NCBI RefSeq assembly: GCF_039542035.1
Contig: NZ_BAABHJ010000040.1
Location: forward strand, 806,001-870,000
Length of the DNA: 64,000 bases
Direction of reading: 5' to 3'
Origin: Actinoallomurus liliacearum
Lineage (GTDB): Bacteria; Actinomycetota; Actinomycetes; Streptosporangiales; Streptosporangiaceae
Part shown: one piece after another, positions 41,672 through 49,539 of the stretch
Layout: each line of letters starts with the position of its first letter
Numbering within the stretch: position 1 is the stretch's first letter
Notes under the pieces: model-generated
The model's database searches: none
What the model saw: only the letters and a program-made list of their open reading frames with translations
Told to the model about the DNA's origin: nothing
Translations under genes and position numbers: made by a program

Positions 41672-42160
41672 ATGACCACCGTTTACACCACCGCGGGCCA
41701 CGCCCGGGTCCAGGGTGAGGTAGGTCCGTCCAATTTCCACTGCCTCGCCCACACCATCGCCAGATTGTGCGGTGACGTCGACATCATCACGGCCCCGGCC
41801 TTGCGTGAGCGTCTGTATAGAGTCGTTCGCCCCGGTATGAGGCTGCTGATCCTTGACCTGTCCGGAGTGTGGTTCTGCGACGCGGCGGGGCTGGCCGTGC
41901 TGATCGGCACCCAGCGCCGCGCTACCCGCCTCGGCGTCACTCTCCGCGTAGTCGCTCCCCGGCCCAGGGTCGCAAAGGTTTTGCATGTCACCGGCCTGGA
42001 CCGCAGGCTCACCATCTACCCCACGCTGGCTGACGCGCTCGCCCGGAGCGCCGCGATCGGCACTGTCACCTACGCCAGGAACCGGCGAACAAGGCCCCAG
42101 AACCCGCAGCGCGTGAGCGAAGTCGGCATCACCGCGCGTGGGATGGCGACGGCGAGGTGA
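41672..42160 (+). CDS. STAS domain protein
   Basis: The 162-residue product has a STAS domain in the middle: CGDVDIITAPALRERLYRVV, then LLILDLSGVWFCDAAGLAVL, where the usual Ser of the phosphorylation loop is replaced (CDAAGLA), and HVTGLDRRLTIYPTLADALA. A basic C-terminal extension follows. Lack of the Ser suggests it is not switched by an RsbW-type kinase in the usual way. ATG 41672 is chosen; the open frame upstream belongs to the DUF5994 fossil and could produce a fusion from 41,480. Confidence 0.75.
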   Translation: MTTVYTTAGHARVQGEVGPSNFHCLAHTIARLCGDVDIITAPALRERLYRVVRPGMRLLILDLSGVWFCDAAGLAVLIGTQRRATRLGVTLRVVAPRPRVAKVLHVTGLDRRLTIYPTLADALARSAAIGTVTYARNRRTRPQNPQRVSEVGITARGMATAR

Positions 42161-42205
42161 ACCATTCGGAAAGTCGCTCGCGGGATGTGTTCCAGATATT
42201 GCTGG

Positions 42206-42231
42206 TTATCGGAAATCGATAAGCGTATAAT
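42206..42231 (+). promoter_or_regulatory. Promoter and palindrome upstream of the LapA-like gene
   Basis: TATAAT at 42226-42231 is a perfect -10 box, rare in this genome. Directly before it lies TTATCG-GAAAT-CGATAA (42206-42222), a 6-bp perfect inverted repeat overlapping the region where a -35 element would lie, so it is a candidate operator. The start codon follows 72 bp later. Confidence 0.55.
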
Positions 42232-42306
42232 CGAAGTATCCGGAAAATAAAAACGCCCCGATTCTGAGGCTGCCTGCCACGCCGGCTCCTGAAAGGGGAT
42301 GTCATG
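42225..42306 (+). repeat. Duplicated leader, copy B
   Basis: This 82-bp segment pairs with 41,190-41,273. It runs from the -10 box to the ATG of the intact LapA-like gene. Confidence 0.65.
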
Positions 42307-42663
42307 TCAATTCTGCATCGCACCCGCAGAAACGCCCCGATTATTCCACCCGCGCACACTGCAACTGCGGACCCCGTTTCCTCCGGCGAGGCCCGGCCTG
42401 AGTCGGCGCCACGAGCGGTGTCTGCGACCCGCACCAGCACGGTCTGGGCGAGTGTCTGGGCCGTCGCGATCATACTGATCGCCGTCATCGTGTTCATCCT
42501 GCAGAACACCCGCAGCGTGCAGGTGTCCTTCCTGGGCATGCACGGTGCGCTGCCGCTGGCGGTCGGGCTGCTGATCGCCATGGTCGCGGGGGCCGTGGTC
42601 ACGCTGGTGCTCGGCACCGCCCGCATCACCCAGTTGCGCCGCCTCGCCCGGCGTCGCCGGTAG
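42304..42663 (+). CDS. LapA-domain (DUF1049) membrane protein
   Basis: The 119-residue protein has a ~45-residue polar N terminus and two membrane helices: VWASVWAVAIILIAVIVFIL, followed by QNTRSVQVSFLGMHG, the conserved LapA/DUF1049 loop, then LPLAVGLLIAMVAGAVVTLVL. It ends with a basic tail. LapA-type proteins take part in lipid or cell-envelope assembly; the exact role in actinobacteria is unknown. It is followed after 62 bp by a DUF5994 gene. A truncated relative lies at 20,298 and a degenerate copy at 41,271. Confidence 0.85.
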   Translation: MSILHRTRRNAPIIPPAHTATADPVSSGEARPESAPRAVSATRTSTVWASVWAVAIILIAVIVFILQNTRSVQVSFLGMHGALPLAVGLLIAMVAGAVVTLVLGTARITQLRRLARRRR

Positions 42664-42725
42664 CAACCCGCGGCTTTGATCGCACGGTTCTGAAGGTGCG
42701 GTGACCATGGAAGGGACGTGCGGTG

Positions 42726-43160
42726 ATGAAGAGTACGCCGGAACGCAGATCGTTGATCGGCCCGTCGTCGCCATCGGTACCGCGGTTGCTCGTAGCGGCG
42801 ACCCGCTCGCCCCGCACGCTGCTCGACGGTGTTTGGTGGCCACGATCGACCGACCCGGTCGCGGAGCTGCCGGGCCTGGTTCTGGCTCTCCAGGGCCCTG
42901 GTCCCCCCGGTGACCACGGCCCCGTGGCGAACATCCTGCTCCGTGTGTCCGATTGGGACAGCCGGCCAAGTCGGCTGCGTATCGAGGGCACGGAAGGTCT
43001 GACCGACACCCGTTTCGTGCGGCTCAGCTGGTTCGACACCCTGCGGGCCGGCTTGCTCATCGCGATCAGTGCCGATGGCCACCGCGTCGACCTGCTCACC
43101 CTCCCGCCGTATACCGACGAGAACGCCGTTCGAAGCCGTCCATGCCCCGACAGCGGCTGA
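42726..43160 (+). CDS. DUF5994 family protein (1)
   Basis: The 144-residue protein shows the DUF5994 core: RTLLDGVWWPRSTDPVAELP, a DWDSRPSRLRI strand pair, TRFVRLSWFDT, and VDLLTLPP. The WWPRS tryptophan pair and the acidic E of AELP are conserved in all copies in this window (52,108 and 61,533). No enzymatic residue is obvious; a small alpha/beta fold is likely. ATG 42726 is adjacent to a GTG at 42723 with AAGGGACG upstream. It is probably co-transcribed with the LapA-like gene. Confidence 0.8.
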   Translation: MKSTPERRSLIGPSSPSVPRLLVAATRSPRTLLDGVWWPRSTDPVAELPGLVLALQGPGPPGDHGPVANILLRVSDWDSRPSRLRIEGTEGLTDTRFVRLSWFDTLRAGLLIAISADGHRVDLLTLPPYTDENAVRSRPCPDSG

Positions 43161-43181
43161 ACCGGCTACGGTCAAGATCGG

Positions 43182-43442
43182 TTAGAGGTACTGGCCCGTC
43201 GCGGCGCCATTGGTCCTCGATACCCGCATCGACACCACGTTGGCCATGTTGATGACGATGCCGCTCTCATCGGCCTCGCGCTCATACCTCGCCTCGTTCA
43301 GGACCAGGCTGCGATGCTCGTCGATGGCGTGGGCGACCGCTTCGAGTGCCTCGTTCTCGTCAGTGAAGTCCCGGCATACCACGGAGACGTCTTCCCCGCC
43401 TACCGGGTGAAATCGCAGGATAAGTACGATCTTGTCAGGCAC
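43182..43442 (-). CDS. Small hypothetical protein, ~86 residues
   Basis: The sequence VPDKIVLILRFHPVGGEDVS, CRDFTDENEALEAVAHAIDE, VLNEARYEREADESGIVINM reads as a compact alpha/beta domain with an acidic C-terminal part. GTG 43442 is preferred with AAGGGG upstream; a longer frame exists. It converges with the DUF5994 gene (21 bp). The family is unknown to me. Confidence 0.55.
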   Translation of the reverse strand: MPDKIVLILRFHPVGGEDVSVVCRDFTDENEALEAVAHAIDEHRSLVLNEARYEREADESGIVINMANVVSMRVSRTNGAATGQYL

Positions 43443-43652
43443 GGCCGGTCCCCTTCTGCGCGGAATCCAGGCGAGCGGCCCCACCGGGCCGGCCTCGGCC
43501 CCCTAGTCCGCCCTTCCTCGGCGCGGACCCCGACACTCTCAAGTGTGCCCTCGTCTGCGGTCCCAGGAACCAGGGCAATCCAACCGGCCTGGGGATGCTT
43601 CCCGCGGTTCGGACGTTCGGGCCGGCCACGGATGCAACGCAGGAAGGGCGCA

Positions 43653-44108
43653 TCAGGGCACGATGAGGACCGGGCACTTCGCGTGTCGGGAGACCTCGTC
43701 GGCGACGTTGGACCGGAACAGCGCGGAGGGGCCGCCGTGATGCGGGGAGCCCAGGACGATCAGATCCACGTCCAGCTTTCGCGCCTGATCCAGTACGGCT
43801 CGTGGCGTGTATCCCGGCGTACTTTCCAGCAGCAGGCCCTCGGCGTGCAAGCCCGCCGTGGCCAGGACGGCGACGGCGTCGTCGACCATCCGTCGCGCCA
43901 CGCTACTCGCATCATTTCCTGCCGGTTCGCCGGCCAGTGCCTGACCTGCCAGGGTGCCCAGTATCGATGGCAGGGAGGGGAAGTCTGTGGCCCGCACGTG
44001 CAGGATGAGGACCGCCGCGCCGGTCAGCGAGGCCAGTTGCCGAGTCTGGTCCAGCACGGCCTCCGTGTGGGGCGTCCAATCGATCGCGGCCAGGATTCGC
44101 TTGTACAT
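43653..44108 (-). CDS. Universal stress protein
   Basis: The 151-residue single UspA domain starts MYKRILAAIDWTPHTEAVLD and ends LDVDLIVLGSPHHGGPSALF, RSNVADEVSRHAKCPVLIVP. The G-2x-G-9x-G(S) nucleotide motif appears as GSPHHGGPSALFRSN, with the last Gly changed, so ATP binding may be altered. It probably helps survive nutrient, oxidative or membrane stress. It lies 21 bp downstream of the desaturase gene on the same strand, so the desaturase, zinc-finger and Usp genes form one operon. Confidence 0.9.
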   Translation of the reverse strand: MYKRILAAIDWTPHTEAVLDQTRQLASLTGAAVLILHVRATDFPSLPSILGTLAGQALAGEPAGNDASSVARRMVDDAVAVLATAGLHAEGLLLESTPGYTPRAVLDQARKLDVDLIVLGSPHHGGPSALFRSNVADEVSRHAKCPVLIVP

Positions 44109-44129
44109 CGTCCGGTCCTTCCTCTTGGA

Positions 44130-45242
44130 TCACGCCGTGCCGGCGTCATCCGCCGGTCTCGAGTCCGCGGCCAGGCGGCTTCGCTTGGACGCGGTGGCGT
44201 TGCCGGCCGCGTGGAGGTGGCGGAGCACCTGGGCGTAGGAACGGGCGAGGGAGGTCTCCGTGTAGGTGATGCCGTGCTGTTCGCAGCAGGCGCGGACGAG
44301 CGCCTGGGCGCGCCGCAGGCTGGGGCGCGGCATGCTGGGGAACAGGTGGTGTTCGATCTGATAGTTCAGGCCACCGAGTACGAAGTCGGTGAACCGGCCG
44401 CCGCGCACGTTACGGGAGGTCAGTACCTGACGGCGCAGGTAGTCGACCTTCTCCTCCTCGCCCAGGATGGGCATGCCCTTGTGGTTCGGGGCGAACGAGC
44501 ATCCCATGTACACGCCGAACAGGCCCTGCTGCACGAGCAGGAAGCACACGGCCTGGAAGGGAGACAGGACGAGGAACAGAGCCCCCAGATAGCCCGCCGC
44601 GTGGGTGAGCAGCAGGATCGCCTCGGTCGGTTTCGCCTTCGGTGATGTGCCGGTGCGGTCCAGGAGCGCGCGGACGCTTGCGACGTGCAGGTTGAGGCCC
44701 TCCAGCAGGAGCATCGGGAAGAACAGGTAGGCCTGCCATTTGGCCAGCAGAACGCCGAGTCCGCGGCGCGCGCGAGCTTGGGCCTGGGTGAAGGCGATGG
44801 CACCGCCTGCGATGTCGGGATCGTGGCCTTCGTGGTTCGGGTGAGCGTGGTGGCGGTTGTGCTTGTCGACCCACCAGCCATAGCTCAACCCGACCAGCAG
44901 ACCACCATGCAGGCGGCCGAGCAGGTCGTTCGCGCGCTTGGAACCGAAGATCTGCCTGTGTCCGGCGTCGTGCCCGACGAACGCGACCTGGGTGAACATC
45001 ACCGCGAGGAAGACCGCGACCAGCAGTTGCCACCAGGACCGTCCCAGGAAGGCGAAGACGATCCACCCGGCAGCGAAGAGAACGAGATTCGCCGTGATCT
45101 TCAGTGCGTAATAGCCGGGCCTGCGATCGAGCAGTCCCGCTTGCTTGACCTGGCGGGACAACGCGGCATACGCGCTTCCGCGTCCGGCGGCGGGCGGCCC
45201 CCGGCGGGAGTGTGCATCCGGTCTGACGGCGTCGACGGCCAT
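44130..45242 (-). CDS. Membrane-bound fatty acid desaturase
   Basis: The 370-residue diiron enzyme has three histidine boxes: HDAGH (~residue 95), HNRHHAHPN (~130) and QIEHHLFP (~300), with Gln-containing box 3 typical of front-end or acyl-lipid desaturases. Four hydrophobic helices lie between them. It should insert a double bond in membrane acyl chains using a ferredoxin or fused donor. ATG 45242 follows AAGGAGCAAGC. It is the middle gene of a UBP zinc finger-desaturase-Usp operon. Confidence 0.92.
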   Translation of the reverse strand: MAVDAVRPDAHSRRGPPAAGRGSAYAALSRQVKQAGLLDRRPGYYALKITANLVLFAAGWIVFAFLGRSWWQLLVAVFLAVMFTQVAFVGHDAGHRQIFGSKRANDLLGRLHGGLLVGLSYGWWVDKHNRHHAHPNHEGHDPDIAGGAIAFTQAQARARRGLGVLLAKWQAYLFFPMLLLEGLNLHVASVRALLDRTGTSPKAKPTEAILLLTHAAGYLGALFLVLSPFQAVCFLLVQQGLFGVYMGCSFAPNHKGMPILGEEEKVDYLRRQVLTSRNVRGGRFTDFVLGGLNYQIEHHLFPSMPRPSLRRAQALVRACCEQHGITYTETSLARSYAQVLRHLHAAGNATASKRSRLAADSRPADDAGTA

Positions 45243-45288
45243 TCTGCTTGCTCCTTCGGTTGTTACGAGATGGCAGGGCGTGGATTGC

Positions 45289-45603
45289 TCAGACGGCGCG
45301 CCGGTGGACATAGCACCATCTCCAGGTCGGCCCGGGCCGCAACGCGCGTACCACGGGATGGTCGGTCTCTTCGTAGTGCGCGAGCGCATGCCGACGGGGC
45401 GAGTCATCCGAGCACGCCACCCAGCCGCACGTCAGGCACGCCACAAGTCCGGCCCAGTGTTCACCGGTGGCCCGGCATTCCCAGCACGTGCTCGAGTTGG
45501 GGGCCACCGGAACGAGCGCATCGAGATGCTCACATCGGGGTGCCGACCCGTTCCCGCTGACGGCTCGCGCATCGAGCGCCATGCCGGCTCCATCCGCAGT
45601 CAT
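45289..45603 (-). CDS. UBP-type zinc finger protein
   Basis: The 104-residue protein is essentially one ZnF-UBP domain. The zinc ligands are visible in CEHLD, CWECRATGEHW, CLTCGWVACSDDSPRRHA, HYEETDHPVV, ending with WRWCYVHR. In eukaryotes this fold binds the ubiquitin C terminus. In actinobacteria stand-alone copies occur without ubiquitin, often beside redox or desaturase genes, with unknown function. ATG 45603 follows GAGAGGGGG. It precedes the desaturase by 46 bp on the same strand. Confidence 0.88.
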   Translation of the reverse strand: MTADGAGMALDARAVSGNGSAPRCEHLDALVPVAPNSSTCWECRATGEHWAGLVACLTCGWVACSDDSPRRHALAHYEETDHPVVRALRPGPTWRWCYVHRRAV

Positions 45604-45930
45604 CTGCGCCCCCTCTCCCCGGAACCGCACGGTGCCCCGCCGGGCTGATTCACTCCCAGTCGACCCGCATCGAGGCCGGATGGAAACCGGCAACCCGAGC
45701 AAGCCTCATCATCTGCCCTGATCACCAGGCGAGCGCCCCTGTGGCGGACAAGGGGCGGCCACTCTGGACACGGGCGATGGCGCCGACCGACGGGAACATC
45801 GTCACAGGCCTGGATCACGGCCTGCGGCGCGTGCGAGTCTGTACATGATGCGCACGGACCGGCGCCTGGGGTTCCGGGCGCGCCGGGCGATGGCGGCAGG
45901 TCGGCCCGGCCGGGGGTGGAGGTGGCGGCC
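45604..45930. other. 327-bp divergent promoter region (zinc-finger operon / LysR)
   Basis: No gene. It separates the minus-strand zinc-finger-desaturase operon from the plus-strand LysR gene, a layout in which LysR regulators usually bind. I could not single out a convincing T-N11-A palindrome. Confidence 0.4.
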
Positions 45931-46845
45931 ATGGAGCTTCGCCAGCTTCGCTACTTCGTGACACTGGCCGAAGAACTGCACTTCGGCCGGGCGGCCGCGC
46001 GCGAGCACATCGTGCAGTCGGCGTTGAGCCAGCAGTTGCAGCGGCTGGAACGCGAGCTGGGGGTACGCCTGCTGGAGCGCAGCACTCACCACGTCGGGCT
46101 GACGGCGGCGGGAGCGGCGTTCCTGGTCGAGGCTCGGCAGATCATCGCTCACACCGACCGGGCCGCGCAGGTCGCCCGCAGCGCGGCCGGAACCTCTCCC
46201 AGCCTGCGCGTCGGCATCATCGACGCGAGCTACGACTCGATGCCGCAGATCCTGCACGAGGTCCAGGCCAGATACCCCGATCTGGTGATTCACCAGGTCG
46301 AGGCCGGCGTACCCGAGCAGTACCAGCAACTCCTCGACGGCCGCCTGGACGTGGGCATCGGACGGGCCGCGCTCGCCCCGCCGGGGGTGGCCTCACACCT
46401 GTTCCGCAAGGACCCGCTGGGGGTACTGGTCCCCGATGGACACCGCTTCACGTGTTCGGACGGTGTGCCGGTCGCCACGCTCGCACAAGAGCCTTTGCTG
46501 CTCGCCGAGGACGTGCAGGCGCCGGAGTTCAATCAGTTCGTGGTTGAGATGTGCCGGTCGGCGGGGTTCACGCCCGCCGTGTACGAAGGCAGCGTGGAGA
46601 GCATTCGCGCCGCCGCCGCGCTGGTCGCCGCAGGCCGGTGCCTGTACTGCGTACCCTCCTCCTGCATCGCCGCCCTCCCCGGAACCATCTGGCGGCCGCT
46701 GATCGAACCGGAGTCCCACTATCCGTGGTCGATCCTGTGGCGGGCGACCGACGCCTCCGATCACGTACGCGCCATCGTCACCTGCGCACGGGCGATGTCG
46801 CAGCGATTGGGCTGGCTGGCGATCCCGGACCGGACAGCCGGCTGA
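45931..46845 (+). CDS. LysR family transcriptional regulator
   Basis: The 304-residue regulator has the winged-helix N terminus MELRQLRYFVTLAEELHFGR, AAAREHIVQSALSQQLQRLE, and a periplasmic-binding-like effector domain (residues ~90-295) starting at SLRVGIIDASYDSMP. It is divergent from the UBP zinc finger-desaturase-Usp operon and may control it. ATG 45931 matches the invariant LysR start; an ATG five codons upstream is not needed. Confidence 0.92.
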   Translation: MELRQLRYFVTLAEELHFGRAAAREHIVQSALSQQLQRLERELGVRLLERSTHHVGLTAAGAAFLVEARQIIAHTDRAAQVARSAAGTSPSLRVGIIDASYDSMPQILHEVQARYPDLVIHQVEAGVPEQYQQLLDGRLDVGIGRAALAPPGVASHLFRKDPLGVLVPDGHRFTCSDGVPVATLAQEPLLLAEDVQAPEFNQFVVEMCRSAGFTPAVYEGSVESIRAAAALVAAGRCLYCVPSSCIAALPGTIWRPLIEPESHYPWSILWRATDASDHVRAIVTCARAMSQRLGWLAIPDRTAG

Positions 46846-46938
46846 AACGCCGAGCCGGCGGTCGGTCATCAGCTGACGTGATGAGCCCTGCTCAGGTTCA
46901 TGCTTTCCGTGCCAGGAACATGCCCGTTGGCTGATGGC

Positions 46939-47775
46939 ATGACCACCATCATCACCGTCGCCGTCGTCCTTGTCGCCGTGGCCCTGCTGGCCCTGATGCT
47001 GTCGGTGCGGGTCGTACAGCAATATGAGCGCGGCGTCGTGTTCCGGCTGGGACGCGTCCAAGGCGGTGTGCGGCTGCCGGGGCTCACCTTCATCGCACCG
47101 GTCGTGGACCGGCTTCGTAAGGTGAACGTCCAGGTCGTCACCATGAGCGTCCCCGCCCAAGACGGCATCACCGAGGACAACGTCAGCGTTCGCGTCGACG
47201 CGGTCGTCTACTTCCGGGTCGTCGACGCCGTCAAAGCCACCGTGAACGTGCAGAACTACCCCTTCGCCGTCTCTCAAGTCGCCCAGACCTCACTGCGCTC
47301 GGTCATCGGCCGAGCCGACCTGGACGCCCTGCTGTCCCAGCGCGACCGGCTGAACACCGAACTCACCGCGATCATCGACGGCCCCACCGAGTTGCCCTGG
47401 GGGGTCAAGGTCGAACGAGTCGAGCTCAAAGACGTCGCACTGCCCGAAACGATGAAACGCTCCATGTCCCGCCAGGCCGAAGCCGAACGCGAACGCCGAG
47501 CCCGCGTCATCACCGCCGACGGCGAATTCCAGGCCTCGACAAAGCTCGCCCAAGCCGCCGCCACCATGGCCGCCGATCCCGCCGCCCTGCAACTGCGACT
47601 CCTGCAGACCGTCGTCGAAGTCGCCGCGGAGAAGAACAGCACACTCGTCATGCCCGTCCCCGTCGAACTGCTCCGCTTCTTCGACCGACTCGGGCCTGGA
47701 CCGGACGGCGTCAGCATGGCGCACGCGTCTACCGGGACTTTTCGTCTCGACCCGCGACCAACGGCGGCCCGGTGA
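46939..47775 (+). CDS. SPFH/Band 7 protein (stomatin/slipin-like)
   Basis: The 278-residue protein has an N-terminal membrane helix (MTTIITVAVVLVAVALLALM) followed by the SPFH domain: QQYERGVVFRLGRVQGGVRL, PGLTFIAPVVDRLRKVNVQV, SVRVDAVVYFRVVDAVKATV. A helical region, VALPETMKRSMSRQAEAERE, is typical of slipins. These proteins oligomerise on the membrane, organise microdomains and affect fluidity and protease activity. No NfeD partner is adjacent. The context of desaturases and stress genes fits a membrane-quality role. Confidence 0.92.
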   Translation: MTTIITVAVVLVAVALLALMLSVRVVQQYERGVVFRLGRVQGGVRLPGLTFIAPVVDRLRKVNVQVVTMSVPAQDGITEDNVSVRVDAVVYFRVVDAVKATVNVQNYPFAVSQVAQTSLRSVIGRADLDALLSQRDRLNTELTAIIDGPTELPWGVKVERVELKDVALPETMKRSMSRQAEAERERRARVITADGEFQASTKLAQAAATMAADPAALQLRLLQTVVEVAAEKNSTLVMPVPVELLRFFDRLGPGPDGVSMAHASTGTFRLDPRPTAAR

Positions 47776-48316
47776 ATTCCACGTCCCCGGCCACCCTCCC
47801 GACCGAAGAACCCGAACCCGTCAGCTGAACGAATCGGCTCGCCGACCGGCGCGATGGTCGGGTGAACGAGCACCGGCTCCCGATCCGCCCACTGCATCTG
47901 GAACGGATCGACGCCGGCCCTACGGAAACGCATCCACATCGAACACCGCTACGGTGAATACTTCGGTCTGCCGGACCTACGGCCGGCCCCGTACGTGACC
48001 GGGCCGCGAACCCGCGCCCAGCTCATCGCCGACCGCAACGGCGTTCTGATCGCTTTCAAGGCGATGAACCACTGGACCGCCGACGGCCGGTTCGGCGCGT
48101 CTTCCACAAGACAACGAACCGGCCGGTCACTGCTCGGTGCTGTACGCCCTGCGACTCATCGGGGCGACCGAGCGACTACGCCGCAGGTGCTCGCCGGCCC
48201 ACCGGGATGGGGCACGGACCAGACCGTCGGACGAGCCATCAAGATTCGTGACGGCGTTGTCCAGGTGCCCGCCCGGAGACGGAAGACATCAACCGCAGGT
48301 GAAGGAGGTGGTGTAG
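47776..48316. other. 541-bp region with a coding-like but unassigned stretch
   Basis: Around 47,925-48,110 a plus frame reads RIHIEHRYGEYFGLPDLRPA, GPRTRAQLIADRNGVLIAF, KAMNHWTADGRF, which has the composition of a real protein but no clear start and no family I can name. The rest is unassigned. The last 20 bp contain GAAGGAGGTGG, the terC ribosome binding site. Confidence 0.4.
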
Positions 48317-49384
48317 GTGACCGGCTTCGCTGTGCAGATCTGGGCCGCGCTGATCGGCCTGATCTTCGCGTTGTTCGCGTTCGACCTCCTGGTGGCGGTG
48401 CGCCGTCCGCACGCCGTCGGGCTGATCGAGGCCACCGTGTGGTCGGTGTTCTACATCGCGGTCGCGGTCGGGTTCGGGCTGACCCTGTGGGCCGTGGCGG
48501 GCGCGCGGGCGGGCACCGAGTACTTCGCGGGCTGGGTGGTGGAGAAGAGCCTGTCGGTCGACAATCTGTTCATCTTCTCGATCACCTTCACCCGCTTCGC
48601 GGTACCGGCCGAGTACCGGCACAAGATCCTCTTGTACGGCATCGCGTTCGCGGTGTGCCTGCGCGCGGTGTTCATCGCGATCGGGACGGCCGCGATCAGC
48701 CTGTTCTCCTTCACCTTCCTGCTGTTCGGCCTGGTGCTGCTGTGGACGGCGGTGCAGTTGATCCGCCATCGCAACGAGGAGCCCGACGTGGAGGACACCT
48801 GGCTGGTGCGCCGGGCACGATCGATCATGCCGGTCGCCGTCGGCTACCACGGCGGCCGGATGCTCGCAGTCGAGGACGGGCGGCGGGTGATGACCCCGGT
48901 GCTGCTGGTGTTCGTCGCCATCGGCAGCACCGACCTGCTGTTCGCCCTGGACTCCATCCCCGCGGTGTTCGGGGTGACCAGCGAACCGTTCATCGTGTTC
49001 GCCGCGAACGCCTTCGCTCTGCTCGGCCTGCGCGCGCTGTTCTTCCTTCTCGAAGGGCTGCTGGAACGCCTCCTCTACCTCGCCATCGGGCTTTCGCTGA
49101 TCCTGGCCCTCATCGGGGTCAAACTCATCCTGCTGTTCCTGCACGAGGACGTCACCGAGAGCGTGCCAGAGATCCCCACCCCGCTGTCGCTCGCCCTCAT
49201 CCTCTTCATCCTCATCGTCACCACGATCGCCAGCGTGCTGCGCGTCCACACGCACCCCGAGGAGCGTGCACATCCCGGTGCGGTGAGCGTCCGTCGCGAC
49301 CGGCCCGACGACGGCGCCCTGCCGCCTTCCAACCGCCCCCAGGACGGAACGGAACCCCGCCGAACTCACACTCCTCACTCGTGA
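48317..49384 (+). CDS. TerC family integral membrane protein
   Basis: The 355-residue protein has eight or nine helices and the TerC signatures FAGWVVEKSLSVDNLFIFSI, PAEYRHKILLYGIAFAVCLR and GSTDLLFALDSIPAVFGVT, with acidic residues inside the membrane that bind metal. TerC proteins export manganese or assist membrane protein metalation and were named for tellurite resistance. GTG 48317 follows AAGGAGGTGGTGTAG. A short basic, proline-rich tail ends the protein. No yybP-ykoY riboswitch is evident upstream. Confidence 0.92.
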   Translation: MTGFAVQIWAALIGLIFALFAFDLLVAVRRPHAVGLIEATVWSVFYIAVAVGFGLTLWAVAGARAGTEYFAGWVVEKSLSVDNLFIFSITFTRFAVPAEYRHKILLYGIAFAVCLRAVFIAIGTAAISLFSFTFLLFGLVLLWTAVQLIRHRNEEPDVEDTWLVRRARSIMPVAVGYHGGRMLAVEDGRRVMTPVLLVFVAIGSTDLLFALDSIPAVFGVTSEPFIVFAANAFALLGLRALFFLLEGLLERLLYLAIGLSLILALIGVKLILLFLHEDVTESVPEIPTPLSLALILFILIVTTIASVLRVHTHPEERAHPGAVSVRRDRPDDGALPPSNRPQDGTEPRRTHTPHS

Positions 49385-49539
49385 ACCCGCGACGCGGTCG
49401 GCGGTCTCATCCCGGTCCGGCCCCCTGCGCAGGCGGCGGAGACGCAGCACTGACCAGGTCGCTCGCGCGTGACCGGTCGCTCCCTCGTTCCTCTTGCGCC
49501 GGGCCCTCGAGGGGCGTCGGCGGCTTCACCCCTCGTGCT

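Noticed and set aside
45300..45600. Eukaryote-like ubiquitin system suggested by the UBP zinc finger
   Set aside because: No ubiquitin-like, E1, E2 or deubiquitinase gene is visible; stand-alone ZnF-UBP domains are common in actinobacteria.
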